From: Euptelea pleiosperma
Taxonomy: Eukaryota > Streptophyta > Magnoliopsida > Ranunculales > Eupteleaceae
DNA length: 64,000 bases
Direction: 5' to 3'
Assembly: GCA_035048495.1 (NCBI GenBank)
Contig: CM068543.1
Coordinates: forward strand, 31,468,096 to 31,532,095
The position numbers and the translations under genes were made by a program. Below are positions 47,541 through 59,154 of this stretch, in pieces. Positions within the stretch are counted from its first letter, which is position 1. Each line of letters begins with the position of its first letter. The notes below the pieces were generated by a model. That model saw only the letters and a program-made list of their open reading frames with translations. It was not told the DNA's origin and did not search any database.

Positions 47541-49198
47541 GAGATATTGCCTTGGGCCATAAGTGTAAACTTACGGCCTTTGAGGTAATTTTTCTTTTTT
47601 TATTTACGTACTTATGAAGCTTTGGGCAAGTTCAAGAAATGCCCAGCATTGTGCTAGAAAATTAGCCAAATAGCCATGATATCGAAGAAATAAGAGAGGG
47701 AAAAACAAGAAAAGCAATTACGGATAAAAGTTGTTTCATTTTTAGACATCAGTCATTTTAGGGTTTGGAGGAAGACAATGAGAAGAGTAGGACTTTGATG
47801 ACGGATGTTGGGCCACAGTATGAGCGACGTGGAAGAATTTTGGATAATTATATTTATAGTGTCCAACGGCATTTGACTCAAACGAATGTTGTGGAGCCCA
47901 CATGGGTGACCCATAGTGCTGATTTTGGCCGGTAGGTCCACCTAGGGATTCGCCAATCGTTCAAACGATCATAGTCCTCTAAGAGTGTGCCATGTAGCTC
48001 ATAAAGGGCAATGTTGCTATCATCCCTAGATGGTTGTCGTACATACGACCCCCAAATGGTCCTCGTGATCGACACCACAAAATAATGAAGACGGTATCCA
48101 TTGGGGCGCCAAAGAACATAAATTTGTGCTTTCACTCTTCGAGCTACCAATGGTTTTTATTTTGTCTTGCCTATTGCTGCTTGAATTCTCCAACCTTTTC
48201 GTGATATAAGTACTTGAATTACCTGAGGGAATGTCCGTATTGCCCTTAGCGACACTAACACTTTCCACATCACAAATTGTTGGCACAGAATGATCCTTTG
48301 AGGTGTCACCATTGTAGTTTCTCATATTTTTAGCAAAACATTCTCTGTTGTTTCTCTTTGAAGCATTTAAAAGACTCCATGTTCTGCCAACTTCATTTTC
48401 ATTTGAAGTTTCCTTTGTCGTATGTGGTTCAACATCAGATGGGCTAACAACTTTTGCATTCACTTTCAATATAGAATCTTTTGAGGCATCATCATCAATG
48501 ACGTTTTCTGTTTCCTTAAAAGAATTTCCTTTTTACAGCATTACTTGCAGGCACGTTATAATCACCAAGACGGGAGAGACCTTGAACGCCGAAGAGACTG
48601 AGAGATAGCGGTGGACTGTTAAAAGAGATAGGGAATGAAAGAGAGAGAGACCAAGAGAATGGTCTCCCCTAGTAGATTAAGGAGATGGAGGAGGAGAGAA
48701 GATGGAGGGGATCAGAACCAGAGACAGAGGATAATGGCCTCTCCCTCATGTGTTTTCTGTTCCCTTTTCTTCTTCTTTTTTATTAAAACCCACGAAGCCA
48801 CATCTCTACATATGAAGGTAAAGTAGGAATAAACTTTTAGAAGTTGCTCAAAATAGGCTGATTGGGGTTTTGAGTCCTTATTTAAAAAAAAAAAAAAAAA
48901 ACAACCCTTTTTAGACCAAAAAATGAAGAGGTGGTTGCTTTTGGCCGTAAGTGTAAACTTACGGCCTTTGATGTAATTTTCCCTTTTTTATTCACGTACT
49001 TACGAAGACGATATGGGAAGGTTCAAGAAATGCCCAGCATTGTGCTAGAAAATTAGCCAAATAGCCATGAGATCGAAGAAATAAGAGAGTAAAAGACAAG
49101 ACAAGCAGTTACGGATAAAAGTGTTTCATTTTCAGACATCAGTCGTTTTAGGGTTTCGAGGAAGACAATGAGAAGAGTAGGACTTTGATGACAAATGA
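46918..49198. repeat. Direct duplication of a 0.9-1.1 kb segment
   Basis: Unit A is 46918-47808 and unit B 48102-49198, in direct orientation with an offset of about 1184 bp. Both run from GGGGCRCCAAAGAACATAAA to GAGAAGAGTAGGACTTTGAT. Unit B has an extra block at about 48700-48930. The unit contains GGCCRTAAGTGTAAACTTACGGCC, an internal palindrome near 47553-47577 and 48943-48966. The 293-bp spacer is unique. Confidence 0.85.
48026..48600 (-). pseudogene. Unrecognised coding-like block, copy B
   Basis: This is the duplicate of 46918-47400 and almost identical over 420 bp. It has an extra three bases (CATCATCAT run) and a shift near 48515, so the frame of copy A is lost upstream. The downstream end (TNLCSLAPQ, then a new tail) lies outside the duplicated unit. 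Confidence 0.4.
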
Positions 49199-49477
49199 CA
49201 GGCCTATGCATATTTCCCTTTAAACTCAAGATAGAAGACCTTCTCTTCACAAATAGTCGCAACAAAAATGATAGCAAGTAATAACCATCATGTAGTATTT
49301 GATGACATACTATTAAGGCCTATTCGAGAAATCCAGTTTGCAAGACTTAGGCAAGTCCTAATCTAATTCAAGGCTAGGACTAGACTAAGTTGTTATCACC
49401 TTGAACTAGTTTTTAAATCAATATTGTTTTGAAGGATTTTCAACAACTTTCCATATCTCTTTTGTCAAGAACCAAAT

Positions 49478-50770
49478 GATTTTTTATATTCGCTTAAAAG
49501 TGCGTATTTTTCACTATTATCATCTAAGCGTTATCACACTTTCCTACGTAAAAATGCTATATTTATCGACTTTTCTACGTAAGAGTCTATTCTGTTGCGT
49601 AGAACACATTTTTTCTAGACAAAATGGTATATTTGCATGCATTAAACACATTTCTGGAAGTCTAGATATGAAATCGTTCTGATTAAGTCTCATTACGCGC
49701 TTCTCGTTATTGCAGAAAACCAGATCAGATGATTCTCAAGACTGGGGGCCTGCGATCAACCACGAAAATCATGATCAAAGATAGTGGCGAAGTGAAAGAA
49801 CGGCCAAGCTGGGAGAGTGGTGGACCTAGCTGCAAACCACAATCTAAGAAGCCTGAAGACTAATGGGTCACGCACAAAGATGTTGCCTAATGGGCCAAGT
49901 CAACAAGCCACAAAGGAAGATATTAAATGAATATGGGCCAGGAAGTGAAAATGGCCAAAGCACATGGACCAAGGTGTAGGCCAGGACACAAAAAGAACAG
50001 TGAAGAAGTAGAATGGGGCTTTGATGATTAGTTCGCGACAAAAGATACGGGCCATGTTTGATAGACAATTCAGAGGGCCAAAAAGGTGAGCTGTTGGATC
50101 AACATTGAATGGTCATGATTGACCGGTATTGGAAATACATGGGCGGATGTGTCAATAAATAAGAAGATTTTAGACACATGGCAAGGACAATGAAGTGCAT
50201 TAGAAGGCATGCTGACCAGGTGGGACCACAAAGATCAAACGGTGTATGACAAAGTTGTTTGAGCTTGAGCAAGGTTGCTGAATGATGAGCCAAAGAATGG
50301 ACCAAGAATAGTATGGGCTAACAAGGTTATGGGCTAGCAAGATCAAAGAGTGGACCAACAAATGGTGGGCCAAAGTGTGGACAGCAAATCACTTGTTGGA
50401 ATTGCAAGTTGGGCAATGGCAGCAAGCCCATAAGCAAAAGTGGCAGCCACTTGCTAAAATTGCTAGAGGTGGCAGCCACTTGATGAGTTGCTAAAGTTGG
50501 GGCCCATGGGTGATGTGACAAAGGAGGAGAGCCATAAAGGGTATGGACGTCCAGCCATAAAGGGAGAGGGGCAAAAAGGCAAAAATTGAAGAAAGAGAAG
50601 AGGAGGGAGGAGAAACCCTAATGAATATATATCACCTCTCTCTCCAACATTCCAGCATCCATCTCATTCTCTCATCTCTCTCACTGCCGCATTTTCTCAC
50701 CCATTCTAAGATTTTCAACCTCGTCAAATTTGGTTTTCAAATCTAAACCAGTTTATGAACATCAAAATGA
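49478..50770 (+). repeat. Long-LTR family, partial copy
   Basis: It starts TATTCGCTTAAAAGTGCGTA and follows the 51624 LTR through TTTGCATGCATTAAACACAT and TCTCATTACGCGCTT, then diverges and ends near 50770. A MITE scrap (TTTTTTTGTGAGGATGAT) fills 50770-50812. It is a truncated third copy. Confidence 0.65.
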
Positions 50771-53346
50771 TTTGATTTTTTTGTGAGGATGATTTCCTCA
50801 CCATAGAGATCACCCCTTGAAACTAAGGTTTTTCCGTGTCGTCGGATCGGAAACCCTAATCTCAACACATTTGTAATTATCCGGTTCACTTATCCTGTAA
50901 AATGCAGAGATTTGTATAGGGATTCATGTCAGATGTTGATCCGCACTCAGGATTAGTCGGATTAGCACATTAAAGAACACATGAAATGACGGAAAAATTG
51001 TAAGAAATAATAGATAAAAATAAATTAAACTTCATCATTCACTAATCAAAGTGTCCTTATAATATTTGAATAAAAATGAGCAATAATCAAAACGAGACTA
51101 AAAAGCATTCTAGAGAGAGAAAAATAGAAAGAGAATAGGTAGAGAGAAGATGAGAGGAGAGGCATTTTAAAGAGAGAAAAAAAAATATTGAAGAGAGAAA
51201 GTAAGAGAGAATGAGAACTAGAGAGAGAAAGAGAATGATAGAGAGAGAGAAACTAGAGAGAGTCTAGAGAGATAAATAAACTAAAGAGAGGGAAATATTA
51301 CTGTGAACACTCACCTTGGAGATTTGCTTCGCTCCGTCCAATAAGGAAGAAGATCGAAGTGCACGTGGCATTGGTGGAGATGCTAAAGACGCTTCAACCA
51401 TGAATATTTGGTGGTGCACTTGCAGATCATGCATGATGATTTGCAGGTCTTTGGCTTTCCAAACCAGTAGGATTGAGATGAAGAATCATGGTGTGGAGGA
51501 AGAAGGGAGCAGCCATGTAGATGATGAACATGCGATCTAGGGGTTCAATTGAAGAGGAAGAGTCCACCGGCCTGGATTACACTAGCAAGGTGGAATTCCA
51601 CGGCCAAGAGGGAGGAGTGCAGGTGATATTCGCTTAAAAGTACTTATTTTAAGCCATTATCCGTTAGCGTTATCGCACTCTCCTACGTAAAACTTCCCTA
51701 TTTATCCATTTTTCTACATAAGAGTCTCTTTCATTGTGTAGAACACACTTTTCTAGACGAAATTATATATTTGCATGCATTAAACACATTTTTGGAAGTC
51801 TAGATATAAAGTCGTTTTGATTGAGTCTCATTACGCGCTTTTCTCTCGCAGAAAACTCGATCGGGTTATTCTCGAGACTTGTGGGCCCACAATCAACCAT
51901 AGAAGCCTACTATCAAAGCTTAAAGAGCCAGCAGGCTATGACTAGAAGATACAGGCCAAGTACGGATTAAGTCAGAGGATCGTAGAGCCAGATAAAGAAC
52001 CAAGAGAGAAGCAAAGCTGAAGAACAAGAAACGGATCAAAGTGATTCAAAGCCGCATCAAATGACATAAAATGACAGCTTATGTGATTGGTGAAGCCGAC
52101 TAAAGATTACATTGAAGATCAGGGTTCAAGACCCTTCGTCAGCTCTTTTGCCTTTATTTTGTATCATTTTCTCTCTCATCTCTCTTCCCTCTCTCTAACT
52201 GCCCATATCTCACCACCCGATCATTCATTTGACCATCCAATCTGTCATCCTAACCCTCTAATCTCCATCATATAACCTTCGATCTCATCTTTTTAGCTTT
52301 ATCCCATCTCCCATAATTTTTCCACCGTTAGATCTTCTATCAGACCGTTGGATCTCTCTAGATCTAACGGTTCTCCTATCTGGGTCATCCACTCTCTCAT
52401 GACCCATAATCCTACTGACCCACTGACCGACATGTGGCTTGCTCAGTATTGGCCCAAAAGTTCACTATCCTATGGCCTATCCACTAGCGGGCCCACGGCC
52501 TGACACCAATTCTTGGCCCATTAGCCACTATCATCCAAGGCTTATGGCAAATCCACACTTGGACCCAACTCACATGCCACATTAGCCACATAGCCCATTG
52601 TCAAGTGGCCCACTAGCACTCTTTGGACCCCCATGGCCAAACGACCCACTCACATAAAGCCCATGGCCCCTTCTCAATCTAATGGCTTTAATGCCCATTT
52701 CATTTATTCACTATAATGGGCCAAAGATTGGACCTCTAAGATCATGGGTTGAAAAGTGGGCCATTAAATATTGCAAATATGGCACATGGTGGTGTTGTGG
52801 AAGAGAAGTATTCCACGCTTCTCACTCCACCTTCCTCCCACGAGAATCTCTCACCTCACTTTGACCCCTACTAACAACTAACCTAGTCTCTCTATCCTAT
52901 CCACGTGTAACTCCCTAATCTTTCTAACTAACCCTCTCCCTCTCTCATAAAGCTAACGCTCTCTCTATTTCAGCTAGCATTTTCTTCTTGGAGCATAACT
53001 AGCCACCATGCAATTCACCGCCCAAGGCTCCTCTCCATCACCCTTTTCCACCACTTGTCTTCACCGTGTAAACCTTCCCCTACCTTGCTGCCCCGTGTAC
53101 CTGCGCAACACCACCATTGCAGGCCTTCTATAGCACCGCCCATCTCCTTCTTCCTCGTCTTCTCCGGGTGACTACCTCACGAGCAGCACCTCTCCTCTGC
53201 CCTCATGCAGACCACCTTCACGTTTTCAACCAGGGGAAGCCACGATTTCGTCGGTGTCATCTTCTCCTCCAGCCAGCAAACGTGCAAACGTGTTGTTCCT
53301 CCTCTTCGTTTTCCTCTTCTTCTTCGTCTTCTTCTCCATCCTTCGT

Positions 53347-53799
53347 CGGAGTTGCAAGTCTGCAACTCCGGCCATTTTCTCCTCATTTCCCTTCATCTTC
53401 TCCTCCTTCATCTTCTTCTTCTTCATCCGTTAATGTCCCTCACCGGAGTTGCTGACCTGCAACTCTGGCCGGATCTCTTTCCTCCATAACCGGAGTTGCA
53501 AACCTGCAACTCCGGTCGGCCTCCACAAGCACAGGCTGTGCACAACAACCTGCACCACCGTCCTCTCCTTTCTTGGACAGTCATTCTTCCCTGCTACCAC
53601 CCTGATTCGCATCCTCTTTTCCGATCTTCTAGTCCTTCTTCTTCTTCATTTGCTGATTCCCTCGCCATGTTGCAGACATGCAACTCTGGCCGACTCTCCT
53701 TCATGCACCCCCTCTCCAGTCGGTGATCCACCACTGCTACACCGCACCTTCTCCTTCTTCTCTCCCTTCACCACCGGAGTTGCAGAGCAGCAACTCCGG
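53347..53799 (+). repeat. Hairpin repeat cluster 1 (5 copies)
   Basis: Inverted repeat CCGGAGTTGCA - 3-5 nt - TGCAACTCCGG at 53347-53371, 53443-53468, 53490-53515, 53665-53690 (degenerate) and 53774-53799. Each could fold into an 11-bp stem. Loop bases vary (AGTC, CTGACC, AACC, AG) while the stems are kept. Confidence 0.8.
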
Positions 53800-55230
53800 T
53801 TGATATCCAACCCATTCACGGCCTGCTGCACATGCCCAAGCACCTGCAACAACTCTGGCACCATTAAAGCCGGCCGGTCCAACCACCGCTGGACCCCACT
53901 CTTCCACCAGCAAGCCTTCACGGCTTCACCTTCAGGAATGCGCCTGCGATTCTGCCTAGAGCACAGCAGCTACTACAACTCCTAGATGTCGGTGTACTCT
54001 CTTCTACAAAGCACCACCGCTCCCTGTAACCTGCTGCACATCGGCCTGATCTCCCTCTAGCCAGTCACGCACCAGTAGGGAGCCACTCCTTCTCTACTTC
54101 CTCCAACAGCAGCCATGCACCTGCTGGTGCACCAAGCCCTTCATGTGCTCCATGGACTGTGCACATATGCACCCACTTCTCACACTAGCGTCCATGCATC
54201 TGAGTTGCACATGCAACCCCCTAGCACTCTTCCCTTGTTGGTCTTCCTCCACGAGCCTCAGACTTGCTAGTGCGCTCCACGATTCTCCACCATACCGTCT
54301 ACACATCCTCTTGTCAAGCACAACCCCCGAATGGCCTGCTACTTCACCAATCATGTTCATCTTCTCCCCACCAGAGAACCACGCTTGCACCACTTTGTAG
54401 CGTGCACATCCTCGACAATCCACCTTTCAGGTGCACTCCTTCACCAACAGGTCGTGAACTTCTTCACCTGTGCACTGCTTTCTCCTCTAGAAAGCTTCGT
54501 CTCCTTGCTATTGTTGCTAACTGCAACTCAGTCCTATAGCCTCCAAAGTGTTGCAACTGGAATGTGGTGTCTTCAATGCATCTCACAATTGCACGGGCTG
54601 CAACAGCCACCATACTTCCCTTCCAACTCCATGGCCAAACCCAATCGGACTGCACTATGCCACCTCGTCGCAAGTGTATTGGTGCACCAGCCAGCAACAT
54701 TGGTGTACTTCTCTTATTCGGCATTTGGCCGAACCATCTTCCAAGGCATACCACCACATGCATGGGCCGAATCTTAATGGCTGATCTTAGCACTTTCTCA
54801 TGTAAGGACACTTCTTGGCCGACCATCATTGGCCGATCTTGGACCAATCTCCTTGGGCCAATTCAATGGTAAGTACCACGAGGTATTTTATCTCTCTTCT
54901 CTCACTTTCTCTCTCTAGGGTTTCTCTTCTCCTTCTAAAAATCCTAGTTTCTCTCTCTATATTTCATTTTCTCTCTCTTGCTCTAATGGACATGGAAGGG
55001 ATGTCTCATCTCTAAACCTGTGTCTTAACCCTCACTTTCTCTTTCTAGAGTTAGTGACTTTCTCTCTCTACCTTCTCAGGCCGATCGCTTATTAAGTTGG
55101 CCGACTCCTTTCGGCGAGTGAAAATGTGAGCTTTTTAGGGCACATTATAGTACATTTGTCAATTCACATCTACCTTGTCGGCCGGTAAGATCCGATGTGG
55201 ATTCCACGATTGAGCAGCATTCCATGAAAT

Positions 55231-55611
55231 TTGGACGATCCTTTTCTTGATCGGTAGTGCCTTAGCTCCAAAGGTCATGTGATACTTCTCTATCAAAACT
55301 CTTCTCTTGATTGAAGCATTCTTTGAAGTCTTGGACGATTCTCTTCTTGATCGGTAGCGCCCTTAGCTCCAAGATCTCAATGGAGGTTTCATTCCCTTAC
55401 CCATTCTCATGAGTGAAGCATTCATCGAAGTCTTGGAAGATCCTCTTCTTAATCGGTAGTGCCCTTAGCTCCAAGATCTCAATGGACATTTTTTTCCCTT
55501 ACCCATTCTCTTGATTGAAGCATTCATCGAAGTCTTGGACGATCCTCTTCTTGATCGGTAGCGCCCTTAGCTCTGAGATTTCAATGGACGTTTCTTTCCC
55601 TTACCTCTTCA
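55231..55611 (+). repeat. 101-bp tandem repeat, 3.8 copies
   Basis: Units start TTGGACGATCCTCTTCTTGA at 55231, 55331, 55433 and 55534, then CGGTAGCGCCCTTAGCTCC, ending GAAGCATTCATCGAAGTC. The first unit is the most diverged. The array lies in the 3' part of the plus-strand long LTR. Confidence 0.85.
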
Positions 55612-56105
55612 TCTCTCAACCCTTTACATGCTTTCTTTATTTCTGTTATTTTGATTTATGTACGCACTTTTCGATGATTAATGAAATTTGATTTTTGTTA
55701 ATTTATTGTTCGCTAGATCTCAAATTAAAGATGTTTTAAATTGACTCGCCCTTTTCATCTCTATCTCAATTCTCATTTTTTGCTGTATATTATTTGTCAG
55801 TTTTTATTCTTTATTACGTTAACTCACACTGAGTGCGGATCGACATCCGACACGTACTGCTATACAAGTTACATTTTGTAGATAATCAGATTTTCCCAAT
55901 ATTGTTGAAGATAGGGTTTCCGAATTGACGACATGGAAAAACCTTACTTTCAGTAGGCTATTAATAAGGGAGCACCAGGAGGATATAACGGTGGTGAGGG
56001 AGTGGCCTCCTAATTGCAGGCGTCAAGGGGAGGAGCAGGCGGTGCTCAGAGAGATCGTGAACACGTGCTGGCGAAGGAGATGTGGTTCCTGTCATTGCAG
56101 ACCTG

Positions 56106-57814
56106 CCGGAGTTGCAGGTCTGCCCGAAAGAATGGTGTGCCGATGTGAATGGAAGCCACAAAGGTTGTAGGATTGAGAAGAAGAAGAAAAAGAAGAAGAA
56201 GGAGAAGAAGAAGATGAGGCGGTGGTAGCTGCCGAAAGTTGCAAGTGCCAACTCCGGCGAGCGGAAGGTGGAAAAATGGTGGTTCAGGTGGTGGGGACAG
56301 CCGGTGGAATGGGGAGAAGAACCAGAAGAAGATGGAGCACAAAGAAGAAGAAGAAGAAGAAGAAGAAGAAGAAGAAGAAGAATGAAGAATGAAGAATGAA
56401 GGAGGCTTACTGATTTTTGAAAGGACCGAACATTTGCTGGTTCGTTGGTGACGTGCTCATGTAGGCGCTCTAGAAGTGCAATAGCGGTGATGGGGGTGGG
56501 CGCCAGCAACTGGTTGAAGGCAAGCTGGATGGGAGGGGCCTCGTCTGCAACCGTGGAAAGCACTGCTGGAAGGCTGGAGTTGCATACCTGCAACTCCGGC
56601 GAGAACGTTAAGAAGAGGAAGAAGAGAAGAAGAAGAAGAAGAAGAAGAAGAAGAAGGGAAAGAAGGAGAGGAGGAGAGGGGAGAAGGGGGAGAAAGGATG
56701 GGAAAAGGGATTTTGGAAAGGAGAGGAGGAGATGGGAGAGAGATTAAGATTTTTGGTGAGAGAAGTGAGTGGTAGAGAAAGAGAACTAGAGAGAGAAAGA
56801 GTGAGAAGGTGAGAGAGAGTCACCTTTGTGACTTACCTTTGGTTGACCATGAATGCAAGAGGATCGGCCATGAAAATGGCCGGTTCATGATGAATGGTGG
56901 TGCTGCTCGTGAAATATTGTAGCTTGTAGTGGACCAGCCCAACCATAGGTTATCACGTTTGGAATCGTGAAGGAGAAGCGGTGGGACCAGTTGGTTGCGG
57001 AGTGTTGTAGATGAGCCTGGAGAAGACAGACCGGAGAGGAGTTCTTCACATGGTGGAGATGTGTAGGCTGCACGTCCTTGATGTGGCGGAAGTGTGAGTG
57101 TGTAGGCAAGATGGAAAGGCGGCAAGAGGTGGCGCTCACGGTTATCACCTTTTCAGACCGTGAACCAGCAGCAAGGTGGTCGTGTGGTCCAGAGAGGTGA
57201 GTTGTTGCAAGGAAGGGAGAGATGCATGGTGGTGGTGCTACAAGAGCAAGAGAAGGCGATCCTTGGATGGGTGCTGGTGGCGGCGCTAATGGTGGAGGCG
57301 TTGTTGGTTGTAGGTTTGATTATGGAGGGAACAAGGGCGAAGTCGAACGGTGGTGTTGCAAGCTGGATAGCGTGCTCACGTCCAAGAGGGAACTCACAGA
57401 GATTCTGGAAGGGAGGCGAAGCTATGGAGATCGTCGGAGTTGCAGGTCTGCAACTCCGACAATGAATGTAAAGACAAAGCAAGAAGAATAAGACGAAGAG
57501 AAGAAGAAGAAGAAGAAGAAGAAGAAGAGGGGGTTTACATGCTGCTACGTGGAGGCATCAGCAAGCCCAGGCGGTGGTGGTGGAGATGATCCATTCGCCG
57601 GAAGTTGCAAGTAGAGGAAAGAGGTGGTGCAGGCAGAGGCAGCGCATGAGCAGGGCGCAGCAGGAGGAGCGGTCGTGCTGCACGCAGCAGCAGGGAGGGA
57701 GGCGGACGGCCAAGGATGGAGCAGCACTGGAGGAAGTGAGAAGAGGAAGAAGAGAAGAATAGAAGCAAGGGAGAAGAAGAACCAGCCGGCCGGAGTTGCT
57801 GCCTGCAACTCCGG
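56106..57814 (-). repeat. Hairpin repeat cluster 2 (5-6 copies)
   Basis: The same hairpin lies at 56106-56123 (one arm), 56231-56257, 56574-56599, 57433-57460 and 57790-57814, with a half copy near 57599. The copy at 57433 changes both arms together (GTCGGAGTTGCA / TGCAACTCCGAC), keeping the pairing. Confidence 0.8.
56170..56660. repeat. GAA/AAG microsatellite tracts
   Basis: Runs of (GAA)n at 56178-56212, 56343-56384 and 56625-56656, and also at 57497-57530, all in the minus-strand long LTR. They create apparent poly-Lys or poly-Phe open frames that are not genes. Confidence 0.85.
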
Positions 57815-58679
57815 TGAAGATGAGGAAGAGAAAGGAAGAAGAATAAGAAGAAGAAGAAGTGGTGGCGGCGAACCAGCTCACTGGCGTAGCTCGCCAGAGA
57901 AGGGGGAAGAGGGGAAGGAAGGGGAAAGGGAAGAAGAAGGGGAGAGAGAGGGGACCAACCGTGAGAGACTTCTCTCCTTCCTCTTATAGGTAGGGTTTTT
58001 TTTTGGGTTAGGAAAGGGTGTAGATGATTTTAGAAACCGTGGGTGAGAGGGTTATCCACGTGAGAGAGAAAACTCTCTCTCTCTTAATTTTTTGTTTATT
58101 TTATAATTTTTTTTCTTTAAGGGAAGGTGGACCTAAAAGGTGGGCTTTATGCATGGGCTATTGGCATTGTTGTCTGTTTGGCCTAGTGACTTGAAGTTCA
58201 CTTGGCTATAATATTTATGGGTCATATGTGAGCGGATCGAGCGTGAGCGGGCCTCTTGGGGCTGTGGGCCATCTATGTTGGGCCATGGGTATTGTGGGCG
58301 AATGCAGTGGAGTTAATTTGGAGGAGAGAGGATTTGTCAAAGATGACCGTTTGGTGATCATGAGGGGGATGTGCAGATGGTTAGTATAGTGGGTTGATTA
58401 TGGGATTTGATGGAAGAGTTTGGAGAATCAAACGGCTAAGATTGCATGATGTGGAAATCAGATGGTGATCGAAGGGATGAGACGGCTAGATCGTGTGATG
58501 TTAGTGAGAGAAATGGAGATTGATTGGTCAGAGGGTCAGAATAGTGGAGGTGGATGATGGTGATGAGTCAAGAAGAGAGAGTTGGTTAAAGTTAGGAGAG
58601 AAAAAATTAAGATTTAGAGAGATGAGAGAGAATTAGGGGAGATGAGAGAGAAAATGTCAGAAAATGGAGAGAAAAGTCA

Positions 58680-58765
58680 CTGGTAGAGGGTCTGAAACCC
58701 TGGTCTTCACTGTGTCCCTACTCACGCTTTACCAGTAGAGCAAACCACCCTTTCTTGTCAATTCA
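58680..58765 (-). other. tRNA-like A/B boxes inside long LTR (minus copy)
   Basis: The minus strand has TTTGCTCTACTGGTAAAGCG (A-box-like) followed about 30 bp later by CCAGGGTTTCAGACCCTC (B-box-like T-arm). The plus-strand LTR copy has GATTGGTGAAGCCGACTAAA then CAGGGTTCAAGACCCTTCG at 52088-52140, at nearly the same distance (about 400-460 bp) from the LTR start. Confidence 0.4.
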
Positions 58766-59154
58766 TGCGACTTTAAACGCTTTGGTCCATCTCCTGGTCA
58801 TCGTCTCTCTCACTCTCTTCGTTCTTTGGGCTAGATCTTCGGTCCTCTTGTTCAACTCGTATTTGGCCCATATCTTCTAGTCATAGCCTGTGGGCTCTTT
58901 AAGCTTTGATAATGGGTTTTTATGATCGATTTCGGCCTGCGAGTCACGAAAATCATCCAATTGGGGTTTCATGCGACAGAAAAAGCGCGTAATGAGACTT
59001 AATCAGAATGGCTTTATACCTAGACTTTCAAAAATGTGTTTAATGCATGCAAATATACCATTTCGTCCAGAAAAGTGTGTTCTACGCAATGGAAGAGAGT
59101 GTGATAGCACTAAAAGGATAATTACCTAAAATAAGTATTTTTGAGCGAATATCA

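Larger units (their letters stand above)
51624..55952 (+). repeat. Solo long LTR (about 4.3 kb), plus strand
   Basis: It starts TGATATTCGCTTAAAAGTAC and ends ACCTTACTTTCA. Flanks are GCAGG (51619-51623) and GTAGG (55953-55957), a 5-bp target duplication with one mismatch. It has no recognisable protein despite long open stretches at 53117-54870, which reflect CT-rich composition and hairpin repeats. It contains five CCGGAGTTGCA hairpins, a tRNA-like box pair near 52090-52140 and a 101-bp tandem repeat. Confidence 0.65.
50818..59154 (-). mobile_element. Long LTR (about 4.0 kb, minus) split by an opposite-strand solo LTR
   Basis: The minus-strand LTR starts TGATATTCGC at 59154 and runs to 55958. 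It is interrupted by 51624-55952, resumes at 51623 and ends ...ACCTTAGTTTCA at 50818. Combined length is about 4.0 kb. The start matches the other copies for about 300 bp, and the end matches 55830-55952 (GAGTGCGGATC, then GGGTTTCCGA, ACATGGAAAAACCTTA). A G-rich polypurine-like tract (GATTGGGGGTTG) lies just upstream of 59154, as expected for a 3' LTR. Confidence 0.65.

Noticed and set aside
53117..54870. Several long overlapping open frames on both strands, some over 100 codons
   Set aside because: They arise from CT-rich, Pro/Ser-poor-information sequence and the hairpin repeats; frames on both strands are equally open and show no conserved domain.
55925..57989. Long open frames of poly-Lys/Arg or poly-Phe/Leu type
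   Set aside because: They are translations of GAA microsatellites and purine-rich LTR sequence, without domains or splice logic.
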